Below, in pieces: positions 6,767-7,861 of a DNA stretch of 7,861 nucleotides. Made by a program: the position numbers and the translations under genes. The stretch lies in assembly GCA_035649575.1 (NCBI GenBank), contig DASRJH010000234.1:1-7861 (forward strand), given 5' to 3'. Below the pieces are notes generated by a model, which saw only the letters and a list, made by a program, of their open reading frames with translations, ran no database searches and was not told the origin of the DNA. This DNA comes from DASVAL01 sp035649575 (GTDB taxonomy: Bacteria; Planctomycetota; UBA1135; UBA2386). How positions within the stretch are numbered: position 1 is the first letter of the stretch; every line of letters begins with the position of its first letter.

Positions 6767-6768
6767 TC
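6694..6768 (+). repeat. 76-bp dispersed repeat, copy B
   Basis: This is the partner of 312-387, in the same orientation. A one-base deletion relative to copy A (after CAGTCTG, near 6717) breaks the HupE-like frame, which here would read AVSLAVSLSAAGGF instead of AVSLAVGLLGCWW. The identity stops abruptly on the left at about 6694. On the right it runs into the TGA stop (6767-6769) of the neighbouring minus-strand gene. It therefore sits at a gene 3' end, as copy A does. Confidence 0.8.
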
Positions 6769-7737
6769 AGCGCTCCTTCGGCACCGTGCTCGCAAACGCC
6801 GGCAGCTCGCGGACCTCGTTGGCCTTCAGCTCGAAGTCGATGCCTTCGAACTTGGCGCCGCGATGCGTCGGGTAGATCCGATACGGCCCTGGCGGCAGCG
6901 GCCCGATCTCGAACGAGCCGTCGGCTGCGGTCAGGGTGCCGGTCCCCTCGACCTGCATGTACTCCTGCCACAACCCGAGCGCGACGCCGCCGAGCGGCAG
7001 GCCGTCGACCCCGAGACATCGGCCGCGCACGCGCGCACTCGGCGCGGTGTCGGCAGTGACGACGAACGTGCGTTCGCCTTCGTCCGCGGCGACCCCTCGA
7101 CGCGCAAGCGATACGGCTCGTTGCCCATCGAGGGACGCACGTGGATCTTGTTCCCGGTCTCCGCCGCATCGGGCAACGTGAACCGCCCTTCCTTGTCCGT
7201 CATCACACGAGAGCGACCGTGGCCAAGCTCGACCGACCGCTTCGCGAGCGGCTTGCCCTGATCGTCGAGCAGGCGATCCTTCACGGCGTGCCCCGCCCCG
7301 AGTTCGACGTCGAGCACGAGCTCGCCGGTCGCCGGGAACACGACCTCGCGCTCGAAGCGCGCGAAGCTCTCCTTGTAGACGGAGACCTTGCGAGTCCCCG
7401 GCGGCATGCCCGAGAAGCGCATTGGCTTGCCGCCGTGGCTCATCTGCACCGCCTGCTGCGGGAACGTGAGCCCGGCCACGGAAACCGCAGCTCCGTTGAG
7501 GGGCTTGCCCTGCGGACCGCGCACCGTGCAGACCAAGGTCGCACCGGGCAGCAGTTGCACGTCGACCTCGCGGCGCTCGCCCTCGGCCAGCTCGAAGTTG
7601 CTGAAGTGCGGCGCGAGGCCGTCCATATACACGTAGAGCCGGCGCTTGCCGGGACGCAGTGTTGCAGCAATGAAGCGCCCGTCCGCATCGGTCGTCGTCA
7701 TGACCGGAGGCGGCGGCGCGACGACGCGCGCGCCGGC
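6767..7737 (-). pseudogene. Carboxypeptidase-regulatory-like multi-domain protein, frameshifted and N-terminally truncated
   Basis: Two minus-strand frames join into one protein. From the first ATG (7701) the frame reads TTTDADGRFIAATLRPGKRR onward for 203 codons to RLRVEG at 7093. The protein pattern then continues one frame over as VAADEGERTFVVTADTAPSARVRG for 108 codons to PKER and TGA at 6767. Restoring one G to the GGGG run at 7093-7096 joins them. Four tandem modules resemble CarboxypepD_reg/Big-type beta-sandwiches: the T-D-A-D-G-R-F...L-R-P-G module, GPQGKPLNGAAVSVAG, DDQGKPLAKRSVEL...TDKEGRFTL, and GVDGLPLGGVALG...TAADGSFEIGPLPPGPYRIYP. Such modules occur in secreted or surface proteins as structural domains. 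Upstream of the ATG the same frame still reads AGARVVAPPPP, which belongs to the first module, so the true start is missing: no signal peptide or start codon is found before a TGA at 7822-7824. It is either a pseudogene or a gene with sequencing errors. Confidence 0.8.
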
Positions 7738-7752
7738 CTGGAACTGGGTGTA

Positions 7753-7786
7753 GGAAAAAGAAGCTGCGTCCCGGACCAGCCGGGAC
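7753..7786 (-). terminator. Terminator-like hairpin with T-rich tail
   Basis: On the minus strand GTCCCGG pairs perfectly with CCGGGAC around a 5-nt loop (7786-7768). After five intervening bases comes a T-rich tail, TTCTTTTTCC, which is striking in this GC-rich sequence. It lies 36 nt beyond a TGA at 7822-7824 that would end a minus-strand frame reading ...TPADAGIKGAT from outside the window. It could be the intrinsic terminator of that unseen gene. If so, it separates that gene from the truncated multi-domain gene downstream. Confidence 0.45.
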
Positions 7787-7861
7787 CCACCGCCCCACCC
7801 TCCCCCGTGTGCGGAACCCCGTCAAGTCGCACCCTTGATGCCCGCATCTGCTGGCGTTCTT

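Noticed and set aside
6694..6768. Integron attC site, considered because the repeat follows a stop codon
   Set aside because: No RYYYAAC/GTTRRRY core pair was found; the nearest match, GTCAGGC, lacks the GTT needed for recombination, and no integrase is visible.
6037..6795. Minus-strand open frame (252 codons) covering the intergenic region and the start of the FG-GAP gene
   Set aside because: Arg-rich, without motifs. It runs through the non-coding repeat and out of frame into the FG-GAP gene.
7085..7100. Programmed -1 ribosomal frameshift in the multi-domain gene
   Set aside because: The site GAG-GGG-TCG is not an X-XXY-YYZ slippery heptamer, and I see no downstream stem or pseudoknot. 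An indel in the G-run is simpler.
1..7861. CRISPR arrays, tRNA or rRNA genes, riboswitches
   Set aside because: No regularly spaced repeats, tRNA-like arms or conserved rRNA stretches were seen on either strand.

Overview
The window is high-GC DNA, densely coded on the minus strand, and it looks chromosomal. No taxonomic marker is present. A seven-bladed FG-GAP propeller protein, an ECF sigma factor overlapping a membrane Ser/Thr kinase, weak or absent Shine-Dalgarno sequences and exported multi-module proteins together suggest a Planctomycetota-like bacterium. That assignment is an inference.

Layout from left to right. Positions 1-218 (minus) hold the C-terminal part of an IS91/IS801-type transposase that runs off the window edge. 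It abuts positions 219-374 (plus), the last 51 codons of a HupE/UreJ-like membrane protein with no 5' part, so the left edge is a rearranged scar. Positions 397-4782 (minus) form a tight operon, in transcription order: an unrecognised secreted protein (4782-3655), an ECF sigma factor (3658-3074) and a transmembrane Ser/Thr kinase with a long helical extracytoplasmic region (3087-397). The first two genes share an ATGA overlap and the last two overlap by 14 nt, which indicates translational coupling. Just upstream on the same strand is a secreted seven-blade FG-GAP propeller protein (6326-4884), separated from the operon by about 100 bp. Positions 6327-6766 are intergenic and contain a repeat. 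Positions 6767 to about 7740 (minus) encode four tandem carboxypeptidase-regulatory-like beta-sandwich modules, broken by one frameshift and lacking a normal N-terminus. A terminator-like hairpin and the possible end of another minus-strand gene lie at the right edge.

Functionally, the centre of the window is a signalling cassette. The kinase is likely to sense something outside the membrane, the sigma factor is its probable intracellular target or partner, and the secreted protein encoded first in the operon may be the ligand, sensor or surface product. No zinc-finger anti-sigma gene is present.

The most unexpected non-coding signal is a 76-bp repeat, about 91% identical between 312-387 and 6694-6768. 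In both places it sits in the same orientation at the 3' end of a minus-strand gene. One copy is the end of the HupE-like reading frame and the other is frameshifted relative to it.
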